A stretch of DNA of 64,000 nt from Chitinophagaceae bacterium (lineage in GTDB: Bacteria; Bacteroidota; Bacteroidia; Chitinophagales; Chitinophagaceae), in assembly GCA_947504605.1 (NCBI GenBank), contig CANNJE010000005.1, positions 1 to 64,000 of the forward strand. The letters are read 5' to 3'. Shown here piece after piece: positions 1 through 8,451 of this stretch (positions are counted from its first letter, which is position 1; each line of letters begins with the position of its first letter). Made by a program: the position numbers and the translations under genes. Below the pieces are notes generated by a model that saw nothing but the letters and a program-made list of their open reading frames with translations, was not told the origin of the DNA and ran no database searches.

Positions 1-186
1 GTACAAAACCCATGGCAGGCAAATACATTAGAGTGGACAACTCCAATTCGTCCGGGACATGGTAACTGGCCTGGAGAAATTCCTGAAGTGCACCGTTGGG
101 CATATGATTATGCAAAACAAGGAAAAAATGGAGAAGATTTTATTCCTCAGAATGTGCCTGTAGGTGATGATGAAGAGAAGCACTAA
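1..186 (+). CDS. ctaD: Cytochrome c oxidase subunit I, C-terminal end (partial)
   Basis: Frame 1 is open from the window edge to a TAA at 184-186 and encodes the last 61 residues of a protein. The segment contains NPWQANTLEWTTP, the conserved C-terminal signature of heme-copper oxidase subunit I, followed by a short hydrophilic acidic tail. Subunit I carries the heme a/heme a3-CuB centre in the inner membrane. The genes directly downstream (heme O synthase, two subunit III genes, subunit IV) are the expected partners and support the call. The 5' part lies outside the window, so heme and copper ligands cannot be checked. Confidence 0.9.
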   Translation, partial: VQNPWQANTLEWTTPIRPGHGNWPGEIPEVHRWAYDYAKQGKNGEDFIPQNVPVGDDEEKH

Positions 187-248
187 GGGATAAATAGTAG
201 TAATTTATAAACATATAGGTTTTTAAACCTGATAATAGTTTTTTGAAA

Positions 249-1172
249 ATGAATCAGCAGCAAGAGAATAAAACTATTAACGATTCTATATCGTTCAGGT
301 TGGCTAGTAAAGCAAAGGATTATTTTACGCTCATAAAATTCACATTGAGTTTTATGGTCGTTTTCAGCACAGTGATAAGCTATTTGCTGGCACCAAATAT
401 ATCTTTTGATTTATTAAAAGTTCTTTTACTTTTTGTGGGAGGAATGCTAGTAACAGGTTCGGCCAATGCCATCAATCAGATATTAGAGAAAGATACAGAT
501 GCAATGATGAAACGTACTTCTACCAGGCCAATTGCCGATGGTAGGATGAGTGTGAAAGAGGGTTGGGTATTTGTAATCATTTCGGCTATACTTGGTTGTT
601 ATATCATGTACACGTTTAGTGTTGAGGCGGCATTAATCAGTTTGTTCAGTTTGATTTTATATGGTTTTATTTATACGCCATTAAAAAAAGTAAACTCAAT
701 AGCTGTTTTGATGGGGGCTATTCCCGGGGCCCTTCCCTGTTTGATTGGATGGGTTGCGAGTTTTGGAGAAAACCAACAACATAGCTGGGCTGGAGGATGG
801 ATACTGTTTGCGATTCAGTTTTTATGGCAGTTTCCTCATTTTTGGGCAATTGCATGGGTAGCACATAAAGATTACACTGCAGCAGGATTCAAACTGTTAC
901 CGAGTGATAAAGGACCAACAAAGTTCACAGCTATACAAACCATCATGTACAGTACGATGATGATACCTGTTGGAGTGTTGCCTTATTTTTATAAAATGAG
1001 CGGTGAAACAAGCATGTGGATTTGTTTGGGATGCAACCTCTTTATGGTTTTTGTGAGTGTGCAGTTGTTTAGAAAAATGGATGTGGCTGCTGCAAGAAAA
1101 GTAATGTTCAGTTCTTATTTTTATTTGATGATTGTCCTGTTAAGTTTATATGCAGACAAGATCAATGTATAA
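249..1172 (+). CDS. ctaB: Protoheme IX farnesyltransferase (heme O synthase)
   Basis: UbiA-family prenyltransferase that converts heme B to heme O by adding a farnesyl group, the first step towards heme A for the neighbouring oxidase. It is a polytopic membrane protein of about 307 residues, normal for CtaB/CyoE. The polyprenyl-diphosphate/Mg site is visible near residues 76-95 as NQILEKDTD...MMKRTSTRP, and the second conserved region as YTPLKKVNSIAVLMGAIPG. I prefer the ATG at 249; an in-frame TTG at 243 would add two residues. It lies 62 bases after the subunit I gene in the same direction. The next step, heme A synthase, is encoded separately at 35402. Confidence 0.95.
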   Translation: MNQQQENKTINDSISFRLASKAKDYFTLIKFTLSFMVVFSTVISYLLAPNISFDLLKVLLLFVGGMLVTGSANAINQILEKDTDAMMKRTSTRPIADGRMSVKEGWVFVIISAILGCYIMYTFSVEAALISLFSLILYGFIYTPLKKVNSIAVLMGAIPGALPCLIGWVASFGENQQHSWAGGWILFAIQFLWQFPHFWAIAWVAHKDYTAAGFKLLPSDKGPTKFTAIQTIMYSTMMIPVGVLPYFYKMSGETSMWICLGCNLFMVFVSVQLFRKMDVAAARKVMFSSYFYLMIVLLSLYADKINV

Positions 1173-1237
1173 TGTAGAGTACTAATGTTTGAATAAATAT
1201 TTAAGTAATAAATAAAATAACCTTTTTTGGTTGAGGA

Positions 1238-1804
1238 ATGAGTACAGTGGCTATAGTTTCAAATAATAAATTACATCCTCACAAGTTTACTTTGTGGGTG
1301 GCAATTGGGAGCATACTAATGATGTTTGCAGGTCTTACCAGCGCATATGTGGTAAAACGAAACCAGGCAAACTGGATAAGTTTTGAGTTGCCGGTTATGT
1401 TTTGGTATAGTACAGCGGCAATGCTGTTGAGCAGTATCAGTTTATACCTTGCAGCAAAGGCTTTTAAGGATCGCAGTATGGTAAAGTATCGTGTATTGAT
1501 TAGCACTACACTGGTACTTGGAGTTCTTTTTTTATTATTTCAAATAATGGGGTTTAGCCAATTATGGTATGCTGGATTAACCCTGCAGAGCAATGTGGCT
1601 TACTCTTTTTTATATGTGATTGTAGGTTTTCATGCCTTACATGTAATTGGAGGAATCATAGCATTAATAGTAATGTCGTTAAAAGCTTTTAGTGTTAAAA
1701 CAAAAATCTATAGTTCGGTACCTGTAGAATTAATGAGTACTTACTGGCATTTTGTAGATGTTTTATGGGTTTATTTATTGATTTTTTTATTGATGATTCG
1801 CTGA
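1238..1804 (+). CDS. Cytochrome c oxidase subunit III family protein (first of two)
   Basis: A 188-residue integral membrane protein of about five helices. The COX III signatures VGFHALHVIGGI and, near the C terminus, STYWHFVDVLWVYL are both present. Subunit III stabilises the catalytic core of the oxidase in the inner membrane. This protein is shorter than the second subunit III gene that follows 75 bases later. Tandem short and long subunit III genes are common in Bacteroidota caa3-type clusters, so the pair is probably not a recent duplication. Which one fills which position in the enzyme cannot be decided from sequence. Confidence 0.9.
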   Translation: MSTVAIVSNNKLHPHKFTLWVAIGSILMMFAGLTSAYVVKRNQANWISFELPVMFWYSTAAMLLSSISLYLAAKAFKDRSMVKYRVLISTTLVLGVLFLLFQIMGFSQLWYAGLTLQSNVAYSFLYVIVGFHALHVIGGIIALIVMSLKAFSVKTKIYSSVPVELMSTYWHFVDVLWVYLLIFLLMIR

Positions 1805-1879
1805 TATTAAATTAAAAAACTGTTGCTGTTAGAACAGTCAAAATACTTTGTACTAAATACTTGATACTAAATAATAATT

Positions 1880-2617
1880 ATGTCAACAACAACGATGCCG
1901 GCTGGCACTAAATGGTGGAGTGGGGGAAGAAGCCCCTTTAACGCCAGTTATGGAAAAGTAATGATGTGGTACTTTTTAATGAGTGATGCCTTTACATTTG
2001 GCGCATTCCTTATTAGTTATGGCACCATTCGTTTTAGCGTAAATAACTGGGCAGATCCTAACCATGTTTTTAATGCATTTCCTTTTGCGGGACACGCAAA
2101 TTTGCCGTTGGCATTTGTGAGTTTAATGACTTTTATTTTGATCGCCAGTTCTGTTACCATGGTATTGGCTGTTCACGAAGGTCATAATATGAACCGCAAG
2201 GGAGTGGAAAAATATATGATCTTAACGATCATTGGTGGTATCGCTTTCTTAAGTTGCCAAGCATGGGAGTGGACCCATTTAATTACCGGCGATCATGCGG
2301 TATTGGTAAACGGACAGGTGGAACATTGGGGCACTACAGTAGCAAAAAATCCCTGGGGACCAGAAGTTTTACATAACGGACAAGCGATTGCAACACCCGG
2401 TCCTATTGCATTTGGCGGGTACTTTTTCGGAATAACAGGTTTCCATGGTTTCCACGTATTTAGTGGTGTGGTTATCAATATCATCATGTATATCAAAACC
2501 AAAATGGGCCATTTTGATCAAAGGGGTCATTATGAAATGATAGAGAAAGCAGGGTTGTATTGGCACTTTGTAGATCTGGTATGGGTATTTGTATTCCTGT
2601 GTTTTTATCTAATATAA
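1880..2617 (+). CDS. ctaE: Cytochrome c oxidase subunit III (second, longer)
   Basis: A 245-residue membrane protein with COX III motifs: GITGFHGFHVFSGVVINII and, near the end, GLYWHFVDLVWVFVF. A hydrophilic loop of about 40 residues in the middle (around VNGQVEHWGTTVAKNPWGPE) separates the helices and is absent from the shorter paralogue upstream. It is part of the terminal oxidase of the aerobic respiratory chain. It starts with a clear ATG after a 75-base gap and is followed 48 bases later by the subunit IV gene in the same direction. Confidence 0.93.
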   Translation: MSTTTMPAGTKWWSGGRSPFNASYGKVMMWYFLMSDAFTFGAFLISYGTIRFSVNNWADPNHVFNAFPFAGHANLPLAFVSLMTFILIASSVTMVLAVHEGHNMNRKGVEKYMILTIIGGIAFLSCQAWEWTHLITGDHAVLVNGQVEHWGTTVAKNPWGPEVLHNGQAIATPGPIAFGGYFFGITGFHGFHVFSGVVINIIMYIKTKMGHFDQRGHYEMIEKAGLYWHFVDLVWVFVFLCFYLI

Positions 2618-2665
2618 CAAGCCCTTTTTACTAACGAATTATTTGAGAAAAATAAATAAAGAATT

Positions 2666-3109
2666 ATGTCAGCACATGTGTCATCTCCTGAAATTACATT
2701 TCATCCGGAACACTCAGGAAGTACAAAAAAAATCTGGAGAACCTTCTGGATACTATCACTTTTAACAATCATTGAATTGGTAATCGGATTGGTAATATAC
2801 AATATTCACAAAGGCGAAAATCCGAATGCAACATTGGTCCTTGCATTTAAAGGAATGGTTTGTATTCTTACAATGGCAAAAGCCTATTATATTGTTTCTA
2901 TTTTTATGCATCTTGGGGATGAGGTTAGAAATTTAATTATGACAATTGTAGTTCCCTTGGTATTATTTGTTTGGTTTATCATCGCTTTCCTTTCTGATGG
3001 GAATAGCTGGAAAAATCTGCGAAATACCAATGCAGGAAGCAAGCCCTATACAGAACAAAAAGTAGAACACAAAGCTCCTGCAGCTGTAGAACAGGGAGAT
3101 AAAAAATAA
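2666..3109 (+). CDS. ctaF: Cytochrome c oxidase subunit IV
   Basis: A 147-residue protein with three predicted membrane helices (roughly residues 27-47, 57-78 and 90-110). It has the conserved KAYYIVSIFMHLGDEVRNL stretch of prokaryotic subunit IV of caa3-type oxidases. The C-terminal 35 residues are hydrophilic and rich in Lys, Glu and Ala, as often seen in Bacteroidota. It is the last gene of the structural oxidase operon: a strong hairpin terminator follows 21 bases after the stop. Subunit IV is an accessory subunit and is not itself catalytic. Confidence 0.9.
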   Translation: MSAHVSSPEITFHPEHSGSTKKIWRTFWILSLLTIIELVIGLVIYNIHKGENPNATLVLAFKGMVCILTMAKAYYIVSIFMHLGDEVRNLIMTIVVPLVLFVWFIIAFLSDGNSWKNLRNTNAGSKPYTEQKVEHKAPAAVEQGDKK

Positions 3110-3130
3110 CTAATAAAATTGATATAACAT

Positions 3131-3166
3131 AACCATCATTTTCGCAAAGAGAATGATGGTTTTTTA
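3131..3166 (+). terminator. Rho-independent terminator after the oxidase structural genes
   Basis: AACCATCATTTTC and GAGAATGATGGTT form a long stem (one G-U pair) around a five-base loop, followed by a run of T. It sits just after the subunit IV stop and separates the structural genes from the assembly genes at 3259-5108. Some read-through is possible since the downstream genes are functionally related. Confidence 0.8.
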
Positions 3167-3258
3167 TTTTAAATAATAGCCGTCTCTATGAACTAATTTG
3201 TGCTGGAATAGCGAATTTTGTATCACAAATTTTATAGCACCATTTTAAAAATATTATT

Positions 3259-4038
3259 TTGAATATAAAAGGAATCGTCACATTATTACTGGTAATTTGT
3301 GTGCCCCTAACTGGATATTATATTGTAAAGTATTACAGTAAAGATGCTGTTCACATGCCCCGTCATTATTTTTATGACGATGTAAAAAAAGCTGAAAAGC
3401 GTGGTAAAACAATTGATGATACTATTTGGCATCAAGCTAAAAACATTTCCTTTACCAATCAAATGGGCAAAAAAGTTAGCCTGGATGATCTTAGGGGAAA
3501 AGTATTGGTTATCAATTTTTTCTTTACAAGATGCCCCAGCATTTGCCCGGGACTGACAAGGAATATGAAAAAAATTCAAAATTCATTTGTCAAGAATCCA
3601 GAAATTGTACAATTTATTTCCATTAGTGTAGACCCCGAACATGATAGCGTAGCTAATCTAAGAAAATTCGCTGACCGTTTTGAAGTGAACCATGATAGCT
3701 GGTGGTTTGTTACAGGCAATAAAAAAGAATTGTATGATTTTGCTTTTAACGAAGTAAAGGCAAGTATCGCAGATGTTAATGTAGACACTGCTTTTGTTCA
3801 TACAGAAAATTTTTTCCTACTAGACTCTAACAGGGTTGTAAGAGGATGGTACAATGGTTTTGATACTGTAAAACTTGCGCAACTGGCCAGAGATATTCCA
3901 ACTTTAATGTTGGAAAAAGATAAGAAGAGCCCATCTATTTTTAGAGAGTTTATTCCAATATTGCCGCTCATTTTTATCGGAATTGGATTTGTTTTAATAA
4001 TAACTTTAATGTTGAACCGTAATAAATACAAAGCTTAA
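3259..4038 (+). CDS. SCO1/SenC/PrrC-family copper chaperone
   Basis: Thioredoxin-fold protein that delivers copper to the CuA site of cytochrome oxidase. It is 259 residues long with an N-terminal signal anchor. The copper-binding CPSIC motif is at Cys92/Cys96 and the third ligand is His181 in the TAFVHTENF context. A hydrophobic segment at about 235-255 near the C terminus suggests a second membrane anchor. The start is a TTG: no ATG in frame would keep the signal anchor. It follows the oxidase operon and is spaced only 9 bases from the next gene, so it leads an assembly sub-operon. Confidence 0.92.
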   Translation: MNIKGIVTLLLVICVPLTGYYIVKYYSKDAVHMPRHYFYDDVKKAEKRGKTIDDTIWHQAKNISFTNQMGKKVSLDDLRGKVLVINFFFTRCPSICPGLTRNMKKIQNSFVKNPEIVQFISISVDPEHDSVANLRKFADRFEVNHDSWWFVTGNKKELYDFAFNEVKASIADVNVDTAFVHTENFFLLDSNRVVRGWYNGFDTVKLAQLARDIPTLMLEKDKKSPSIFREFIPILPLIFIGIGFVLIITLMLNRNKYKA

Positions 4039-4047
4039 GCTATATAT

Positions 4048-4638
4048 ATGATGACACCAGTATTACAAAAAAATGATCGAAAAGCGAAAACGCTGATTAT
4101 TATTGTATCCGTAATTGTTTTTGCAGCTGTAACTGTTTTAGGCAAATACAATCTAGCCGGAAAAGTTACCCTACCTTTTGATGACCGTATTTTTGCCAGT
4201 GCCAATGCGGTTATTAATGCAATGGTTTCTCTATTACTGATTGCAGGATTATGGTCTGTAAAGAATGGAAAACTGGAAGCGCATAAAAAGATTATGCTGA
4301 TAGCAATGACCTTATCAGTTTTGTTCCTACTTTCTTATATAGGGCATCATTTATTTGCGGGCGAAACAGCCTATGGCGAAACAGATGGTATAAAAGGTTT
4401 GAGTGATGTTGAGTTGGCTGCAGCCGGAAGCAAAAGAACCGTTTATCTACTTATTCTGTTAACCCATATTCCTTTAGCTGGTCTGGCTTTACCTTTTATA
4501 TTGTTCTCGGCTTATCGAGCCCTGATTGGAGAATACGATAAACATAAAAAACTGGTAAGAATTGTATGGCCCATTTGGTTTTATGTAGCAATAACAGGTG
4601 TAATTATTTATTGGATGATTAGTCCTTATTATAATTAA
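4048..4638 (+). CDS. DUF420 family membrane protein (CtaM-like)
   Basis: A 196-residue polytopic membrane protein with about five helices. Conserved histidines lie in helix contexts: LEAHKKIM, SYIGHHLFAGET, LLTHIPLAG and HKKLVRIVWPIWFYV. This pattern matches DUF420 proteins, which in Firmicutes include CtaM, needed for maturation of heme-copper oxidases. The location between a SCO copper chaperone and another small membrane protein supports an oxidase assembly role. Two ATG codons are adjacent at 4048 and 4051, and either could be used. Metal or heme binding by the histidines is an inference. Confidence 0.82.
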   Translation: MMTPVLQKNDRKAKTLIIIVSVIVFAAVTVLGKYNLAGKVTLPFDDRIFASANAVINAMVSLLLIAGLWSVKNGKLEAHKKIMLIAMTLSVLFLLSYIGHHLFAGETAYGETDGIKGLSDVELAAAGSKRTVYLLILLTHIPLAGLALPFILFSAYRALIGEYDKHKKLVRIVWPIWFYVAITGVIIYWMISPYYN

Positions 4639-4640
4639 AC

Positions 4641-5108
4641 ATGCCACAGCAACCACTTTCAAATATTAAGGCTTTGTCATTAATGCACTTTTCATTACTC
4701 TTTGGGCAGGTGATTTTTGCAGGAATTGCAGTTTACCTTATTTACACAGGAGCTTTTACTCCTGTAATAGAAAATAAAGAAATTCTATCAATGGTTGTGC
4801 CTGGAGCCATTGGATGGTCTGTTGCCTTTGTAATGCTGGCGTTTAGTAATTATAAAAAGAAAGTAGCAGCAATCAGGATGAATGAAGAATCGCTTTCGGA
4901 TAAATTAATAGCTTACAGGGCAGCAAATATCATACGCTGGGCAATACTGGAAGTGCCTGTATTGTCAACAATTGTTTGTTTTTTAATGACAGGTTTGCCG
5001 GTACTAATATTTAGTGTAGCCGCTTTTCTGCTTATATTTTTATATGCAAAACCCAGTGCTTATAAAGTTGCACAGGAACTTAGTATAAGCGAGGCTGATG
5101 TCGTTTAG
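4641..5108 (+). CDS. Small membrane protein of the oxidase assembly operon, function unknown
   Basis: A 155-residue protein with four hydrophobic segments (about 15-35, 45-65, 95-115 and 120-140) and no motif I can assign. It starts 2 bases after the DUF420 stop, so it is very probably co-translated with it. Unassigned four-helix proteins of this size occur at this position in oxidase clusters of related Bacteroidota, but that is recollection rather than something tested here. It ends only six bases before the convergent gene at 5115. Confidence 0.75.
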   Translation: MPQQPLSNIKALSLMHFSLLFGQVIFAGIAVYLIYTGAFTPVIENKEILSMVVPGAIGWSVAFVMLAFSNYKKKVAAIRMNEESLSDKLIAYRAANIIRWAILEVPVLSTIVCFLMTGLPVLIFSVAAFLLIFLYAKPSAYKVAQELSISEADVV

Positions 5109-5114
5109 AAACAG

Positions 5115-5864
5115 CTATAAATCTGCTGTTTTTTCTACAGCAATTCGGGTTTTGCCTATATGGGTTATTAGTACATTTAACGTTTTACCTATTTCAAGGG
5201 TTTGGGCTAGTGTAGCCATCGCTTCATTTTTATCCAAAGATATTTTTGCTGTTATTTTATCTGTCACAAGATTTAGGTAGATGCCATGTTCGGTAATATT
5301 GCTGATAGTGGCATCAATGGGGGTCTTACTTTTAAAGAGCTTAACGGCGGTATGAAATTCGGGTATATACTCGTTGTTTAGCAATGCAGCGGTTATCTTA
5401 TCTTTTTTTTCTAGATTTTCAAGCGAAAAAGTAACAGGTTCATTGAGTTCTTCTTCAGACGGGATTATCTGCCAGGGCGAAAAACTGATAGGAAAAAATA
5501 AATAGCTATCTATTTCTTTCACAAAATATTTGCCTTCGGCTTCCTTTAAATAACCGGTAAATTTATTGTTAATGGCCGCCTGATTGATTAATACATCCAA
5601 TGCGTTGTTATATAAAAAATCAATATTGGACGCCATCATTTTATCTCCCCTGTCTGTAATTTTCAGGGTAAAACTTACCACATCACCCATCAAAAAATGA
5701 TGCGTTTTTTTAATTAATTTTTTTTGCTTCTGGTCTTTTTGTATTTTATCATCTATACTACCTTTTACAGTCTTTTTCTTTCCATTTTGCTCATACTCAA
5801 TCATAGCATATTTTTTCTCATGATTGATAAAGGCAATTTTTCCGAGTATATCTGTTTTGCTCAT
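5115..5864 (-). CDS. Putative RNA-binding protein with cold-shock/S1-like (OB-fold) regions
   Basis: A 249-residue soluble basic protein. The first 75 residues (GKIAFINHEKKYAMIEYEQN ... GDVVSFTL) read like a degenerate cold-shock OB-fold. Residues about 175-245 (TPIDATISNITEHGIYLNLV ... IGKTLNVLITHIG) read like an S1-type OB-fold. The middle is unassigned. The architecture suggests RNA or single-stranded nucleic acid binding, but diagnostic aromatic residues are incomplete and the call is tentative. It converges on the oxidase assembly genes and lies 24 bases downstream of the alkyltransferase-like gene, possibly in the same transcript. Confidence 0.55.
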   Translation of the reverse strand: MSKTDILGKIAFINHEKKYAMIEYEQNGKKKTVKGSIDDKIQKDQKQKKLIKKTHHFLMGDVVSFTLKITDRGDKMMASNIDFLYNNALDVLINQAAINNKFTGYLKEAEGKYFVKEIDSYLFFPISFSPWQIIPSEEELNEPVTFSLENLEKKDKITAALLNNEYIPEFHTAVKLFKSKTPIDATISNITEHGIYLNLVTDKITAKISLDKNEAMATLAQTLEIGKTLNVLITHIGKTRIAVEKTADL

Positions 5865-5888
5865 AACTTATTTTTTAAGAATAGAAAT

Positions 5889-6278
5889 TTATAAACTCAG
5901 TTCTGTTGCAGGATCCCAGAAATGTTTTTCAAAGTCTATAATACTTTCATCTTTTACAAAGATGCCTTCTTTTTTTAGCAATTCCTCCATTAAGGTAGCT
6001 GTTGCAAAATGATGTTTACCCGTAAGCATTCCATTTCTATTTACAACCCTTTGTGCAGGAACTTTTGGTTTCACATTGTGCGCTGCGTTCATCGCCCAGC
6101 CCACCATCCTGGCAGATAGTTTTGTACCAAGGTAAGAAGCAATTGCTCCGTAAGATGTAACCCTGCCCTTTGGTATTTGCCGCACTATATCAAATACATC
6201 GCTATAAAAACTATAAGTTTTATCTACTGTTTTAGGGAGTGTTTCGATGATGTTTTTTGAAACGATTTTTTTCTTCAT
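5889..6278 (-). CDS. Alkyltransferase-like protein (MGMT/ATL family, no acceptor cysteine)
   Basis: A 129-residue protein matching the DNA-binding domain of O6-methylguanine-DNA methyltransferase: IPKGRVTSYGAIASYLG (residues 35-51), SARMVGWAM with the arginine finger at Arg57, and the active-site region PAQRV at 74-78. In true MGMT the last motif is PCHRV. Here Cys is replaced by Ala and His by Gln, so alkyl transfer is not expected. ATL proteins bind O6-alkylguanine and hand it to nucleotide excision repair. The start was set at the ATG at 6278 because the upstream extension is not family-like and overlaps the DUF5522 gene. Confidence 0.85.
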   Translation of the reverse strand: MKKKIVSKNIIETLPKTVDKTYSFYSDVFDIVRQIPKGRVTSYGAIASYLGTKLSARMVGWAMNAAHNVKPKVPAQRVVNRNGMLTGKHHFATATLMEELLKKEGIFVKDESIIDFEKHFWDPATELSL

Positions 6279-6316
6279 TGCATAAAAGGTACGACTAATT
6301 ACGAATTTATGGAATC

Positions 6317-6505
6317 TTAGCTCGCACCCAAACCCGATTTGGTTAATTCGCTTCTTTTCGGTTCGGGTACACATTCAAAATTGTAAGGGCAGTGCTTACA
6401 CCCATTGCCACAGCAAAATCCTTTTTTTAAATGGAAATTTTCTGTGAGTACAATATACCCTTGCGCATTATAATAAAAATCTTCGCCTTCTATTAGGTTT
6501 TGCAT
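6317..6505 (-). CDS. DUF5522-type cysteine-rich small protein
   Basis: A 62-residue protein whose core GFCCGNGCKHCPY carries four cysteines (Cys31, Cys32, Cys36, Cys39). The N-terminal part reads EDFYYNAQGYIVLTENFHL. The cysteine spacing is typical of DUF5522, a family of unknown function that may bind metal or an iron-sulfur centre (inference). It starts 4 bases after the trmB stop, so it should be co-transcribed with trmB, and the alkyltransferase-like gene follows in the same direction. Confidence 0.8.
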   Translation of the reverse strand: MQNLIEGEDFYYNAQGYIVLTENFHLKKGFCCGNGCKHCPYNFECVPEPKRSELTKSGLGAS

Positions 6506-6509
6506 ATAG

Positions 6510-7211
6510 TTAATTATCCAATTCTGTTTGTTTTAACTCTTCCTGCAATTGCTCATCTATGTCGGGAATGTTACCTGTTAACTTAAACTGCAGATAGTGA
6601 ATCCTTTTACTTTGTGCTATGTCAAGGTTTTCGTAATGCGTTTTTATATCCAATTCCGTTTTATGGGTGTTGGAATAAACATCTTCACTTTCATCAACAA
6701 GCGAAAGGCCATAGAGTTCAATAACTCTTTTGGTAAATTTATAAAGTTGGGGAGAATCAGTTTTTAAATGGATGCTACCATCTGGTTTAAGTAGTTTTTG
6801 ATAAAGGCGTAAAAATCTTGGGTGTGTTAATCTTCTTTTTGCTGTGGAGGTCCTGAGCTGAGGGTCCGGAAAAGTGATCCATATCTCATCAACTTCATTT
6901 GTTGTAAAATAATCTGTGAGCATTTCTATTTGTGTTCGTAGAAATGCGGCATTATTAAGTTGTTTTTCTAAAGCATATTTTGCTCCAATATACATTCGGT
7001 TACCCTTTACATCAACCCCAATAAAATTTTGTGAAGGGTGCATGGCTGCAAGACCAAGGGTATACTCCCCCCGGCCACAAGCTAGCTCCAAAACAACCGG
7101 ATTTTCATTTTGAAAGAATGACCGCCATTGTCCCTGCATATTGGAGGGATATTCCTTTACATTGGCAAAGGTTTTTATCTGGGCAAAACGAAGTAATTTT
7201 TTTTGTGCCAT
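6510..7211 (-). CDS. trmB: tRNA (guanine-N7-)-methyltransferase
   Basis: SAM-dependent enzyme that makes 7-methylguanosine at position 46 in the variable loop of tRNAs. It is 233 residues long, normal for TrmB. The SAM motif ELACGRGEYTLGLA lies at about 41-54 and FIGVDVKGNRMYIGAKYA at about 63-80. The family signature DEIWITFPDPQLR, followed by KRRLTHPRFL, is intact and contains the catalytic Asp of the FPDP motif. It is the first gene of the minus-strand group trmB-DUF5522-ATL, with a TAtaTTTG promoter box five bases upstream of the ATG. Confidence 0.95.
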   Translation of the reverse strand: MAQKKLLRFAQIKTFANVKEYPSNMQGQWRSFFQNENPVVLELACGRGEYTLGLAAMHPSQNFIGVDVKGNRMYIGAKYALEKQLNNAAFLRTQIEMLTDYFTTNEVDEIWITFPDPQLRTSTAKRRLTHPRFLRLYQKLLKPDGSIHLKTDSPQLYKFTKRVIELYGLSLVDESEDVYSNTHKTELDIKTHYENLDIAQSKRIHYLQFKLTGNIPDIDEQLQEELKQTELDN

Positions 7212-7216
7212 GGCTG

Positions 7217-7224
7217 CAAATATA
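7217..7224 (-). promoter_or_regulatory. -7 promoter box TATATTTG upstream of trmB
   Basis: The minus strand reads TATATTTG, a full match to the Bacteroidota -7 consensus TAnnTTTG, ending only five bases before the trmB ATG. No TTG at -33 with normal spacing is evident. If functional, the transcript would be leaderless or nearly so. Confidence 0.45.
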
Positions 7225-8034
7225 GAAAATTGTATGCGCCACTAAGTTTCTGGTCAAAAATTGAATTTTTAGAGCCTGTATTAATAATAGGATTATTCCA
7301 AAACATATGACTGTTGAAATGCACAGTGACTCTCCTATTTTAGAAAAATATAGTAATCAATATTGGGTCTGGAGAATTTAATATAATCATTTACCCTACA
7401 TAGTTTGCTGAATGCTATGAAACTTAGCGCATTGTAATTACCTGCTATACCAAAATGGAATGCTGATAGTCTATGGCAAACACAGCAAGAATTTCCATTA
7501 TTATCCCAGCCCACATACCTGTAGGTTATTTCAAGCTCTTATCTCTTTAAAAGCGCTTAATCTTGTTAGGCTATTTAAGACTCTAATACGACTCGCTTAA
7601 CAAGCTAGGAGGATTGTGATTGTACTTTTCTATAAGGTAAAAGCCTATGTGCTGCAGCATGCTTTTACACTTCATAGAATTTCAAGTAGCCCCTGTAACT
7701 ATCAATTATTTGTAGCAAAAAAACTATATCAAAACAGTACAAATACTAAATTTTACAATAGATTTTATGCGTACATTTTCATATTGATAATTTACCCCAT
7801 TCTGCCTCTGCCTCTATCTCCGTATCCCTTTCTTATAATGAAATCTTGCAGATATCCCTCTATGGGAATTAGTCAATTATTTGGTCCAATTAGAGTCCAG
7901 AAATATTAATAAAACAGGTCTTGTTTTGGGAAGTCGTGTTATAATTGGCCATTGGAAGAAAGGAATATTTATTATGGAAATATCCGACGCCACAAGGTTG
8001 GGTAAAAATTTCGTTGCATTAATAATTAACGACT
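7225..8034. other. Gene-poor AT-rich stretch
   Basis: About 810 bases between trmB and the first small exported protein. Open frames exist on the plus strand (7616-7909, 7881-8066), but their translations are low-complexity, lack any family feature, and the second runs into the next gene in another frame. I see no RNA gene, terminator or transposase remnant. The stretch may be decayed coding DNA. Confidence 0.5.
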
Positions 8035-8451
8035 ATGAAACTTATAATCTTACTACTACTGACTAACGCAGCATTCGCACAATTCAAAATTACCGGAAAC
8101 GATGCCGCAATTATGGGTTTGCAATTTACTGCCGGTTATGCACAGGGTTGGAGAGAGGAAGTGCTATACCATCCAAACGCACTTTTTATAAACCATCCAA
8201 ACCTTAACCGGCGATTTTGGGATAACAGGATTCAGTCTCCTTGTGGATTTCTTAATATGGAATGGAATGCTGACCACTTACTAAAATCAATCGTTACCAC
8301 ATCACATATAGCAGCTATAGTAATAAAAATTGGTGGCGAAAAAAAGAACTGGAAGCAATACGCTGTTGACGCTGTCAAATATTATGGTTCCTATAAACTC
8401 GGTTTTTTTGTATCATATAATTTAACTCACAAAAATAAATTTAAATTATGA
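8035..8451 (+). CDS. Small exported protein, function unknown
   Basis: A 138-residue protein with a short signal peptide (MKLIILLLLTNAAFAQ, cleavage predicted after Ala15). The mature part is rich in aromatic and Asn residues, with WREEVLYHPNALF near the start and repeated W, Y and H. A hydrophobic stretch ITTSHIAAIVIKI-like sits near residue 90. I do not recognise the family. Its stop overlaps the next gene's start (ATGA at 8448-8451), a sign of translational coupling. The pair lies in a gene-poor AT-rich region and may be accessory. Confidence 0.65.
   Translation: MKLIILLLLTNAAFAQFKITGNDAAIMGLQFTAGYAQGWREEVLYHPNALFINHPNLNRRFWDNRIQSPCGFLNMEWNADHLLKSIVTTSHIAAIVIKIGGEKKNWKQYAVDAVKYYGSYKLGFFVSYNLTHKNKFKL

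Noticed and set aside
1238-2617. Recent tandem duplication of subunit III
   Set aside because: The two proteins differ strongly in length and sequence; such pairs are standard in this phylum's oxidase clusters.
7616-7909. 97-residue plus-strand frame in the gene-poor region
   Set aside because: The translation is low-complexity, rich in Tyr, Ile and Leu, without any family motif, and is not coupled to a neighbour.
7881-8066. 61-residue plus-strand frame before the small exported protein gene
   Set aside because: It runs 32 bases into the gene at 8035 in another frame and its first half comes from AT-rich spacer.
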